Of a DNA stretch of 64,000 nt, positions 63,615-64,000 are shown piece by piece. Location of the stretch: the NCBI RefSeq assembly GCF_002127265.1, contig NZ_NFUU01000003.1, positions 124,001-188,000 on the forward strand. The letters run 5' to 3'. The stretch comes from Hydrogenophaga sp. IBVHS1 (GTDB taxonomy: Bacteria; Pseudomonadota; Gammaproteobacteria; Burkholderiales; Burkholderiaceae_C). The notes beneath the pieces are model-generated. The model was not told where the DNA came from, did no database searches, and was given only the letters and a program-made list of their open reading frames with translations. A program made the translations under genes and the position numbers. Position 1 is the first letter of the stretch. Each line of letters opens with the position of its first letter.

Positions 63615-64000
63615 TCATGGGTTCTTGATCTCAGCGCCGGCACGCAGGTAGAACCACCAGTTCAAGACCAGGCAGACGGCGTAGAAGATGGCGAAGCCGT
63701 ACATGGCGTATTGCGGGGTGCCGGCCTTGATCTGCGCGCCGATCACCACCGGCGCGATGAAGGCACCGTAGGCGGCCACGGCCGAAGTCCAGCCCAGCAC
63801 GGGGCCGGCCTGCTGGCGGTCGAAGATGACGCCGATGGTGCGGAAGGTCGAGCCGTTGCCGATGCCGCTGGCAAAGAACAGCACGATGAACAGGCCGATG
63901 AAGGCGGGGAAGTACTGCTCGGGTGTGGCCGAGCCGTAGGCCTGCATCATCACGTAGCCCACTGCGGCGGAGGCCAGCACCATCACCGCCGAGATGACCT
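63615..64000 (-). CDS. narK: Nitrate/nitrite transporter NarK, C-terminal part
   Basis: The 3' 128 codons of a gene that continues beyond the window. The last membrane helices are visible (IGLFIVLFFASGIGNGSTFR, AVAAYGAFIAPVVIGAQIKA, FAIFYAVCLVLNWWFYLRAG). GNGSTFRTIGVIF is typical of NarK-type nitrate/nitrite porters. It is upstream of narG on the same strand and probably transcribed with it. Window truncation, not a broken gene. Confidence 0.9.
   Translation of the reverse strand, partial: VISAVMVLASAAVGYVMMQAYGSATPEQYFPAFIGLFIVLFFASGIGNGSTFRTIGVIFDRQQAGPVLGWTSAVAAYGAFIAPVVIGAQIKAGTPQYAMYGFAIFYAVCLVLNWWFYLRAGAEIKNP

Overview
The window looks like a chromosomal segment of a betaproteobacterium of the order Burkholderiales, most probably Comamonadaceae and Hydrogenophaga-like (inference). 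The evidence is the high GC, the dense ATGA-coupled gene arrangement, the conserved block bamE-dapB-exbB-exbD-leuS-lptE-holA next to fur and hprK-ptsN-hpf, a DUF3422 gene, and short GC-rich intergenic repeats. No rRNA, tRNA, CRISPR array, complete insertion sequence or prophage was seen. The one clear mobile element is an intein.

Layout. 316-3446: a four-gene chain of response regulator, membrane hybrid histidine kinase, ankyrin protein and exported BamE-like protein. 3538-6178: a nucleoside-diphosphate-sugar epimerase-like protein, an AraC regulator and a VOC protein. 6563-14036: a Liv-type ABC transporter operon ending in an aromatic-type aldehyde dehydrogenase, divergent from an AraC regulator. 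14057-25028: housekeeping genes (holA, lptE, leuS, exbD, exbB, dapB, bamE, fur, hprK, ptsN, hpf) and an MFS transporter. 25069-31260: a patatin-like lipase, corA with a structured leader, mtnN, fadD and a Fic protein. 31424-37946: the three-subunit transhydrogenase pntAa-pntAb-pntB, a Nudix hydrolase, DUF3422, a YCII protein and mnmA. 37988-41499: eutBC, a PepSY protein, a cytochrome b561-type protein and arfB. 41667-45922: a hemerythrin, two flavin-fold proteins (one fused to GAF and a winged helix), and a TetR regulator with an alpha/beta hydrolase. 45938-49501: a MarR regulator divergent from a 3-hydroxybenzoate/gentisate pathway. 49515-64000: an anaerobic block on the minus strand: narK (cut by the window edge), narGHJI, a parvulin, a carbonic anhydrase, the B12-dependent ribonucleotide reductase nrdJ, a nitroreductase, a small unknown protein and a hemerythrin.

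How it fits together. The right end supports respiration on nitrate and oxygen-independent deoxynucleotide synthesis. EutBC and NrdJ both need adenosylcobalamin. The Liv transporter with its aldehyde dehydrogenase and the gentisate pathway indicate growth on aromatic compounds.

Most unusual observations. (1) Two long hairpins between narK and narG have unrelated stems but the same loop core, placed in opposite orientation, with a covarying inner mini-stem. (2) The corA leader has a 17-codon ORF and mutually exclusive RNA pairings, like a Mg2+-sensing attenuator. (3) Two intergenic repeat copies inside operons (narG-narH and exbB-exbD) are each read through by a mini-ORF that overlaps both neighbours by ATGA. 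(4) An intein with a LAGLIDADG endonuclease interrupts NrdJ exactly at a catalytic-motif cysteine. (5) Clear palindromic operators lie at the TetR, MarR and Fic genes.
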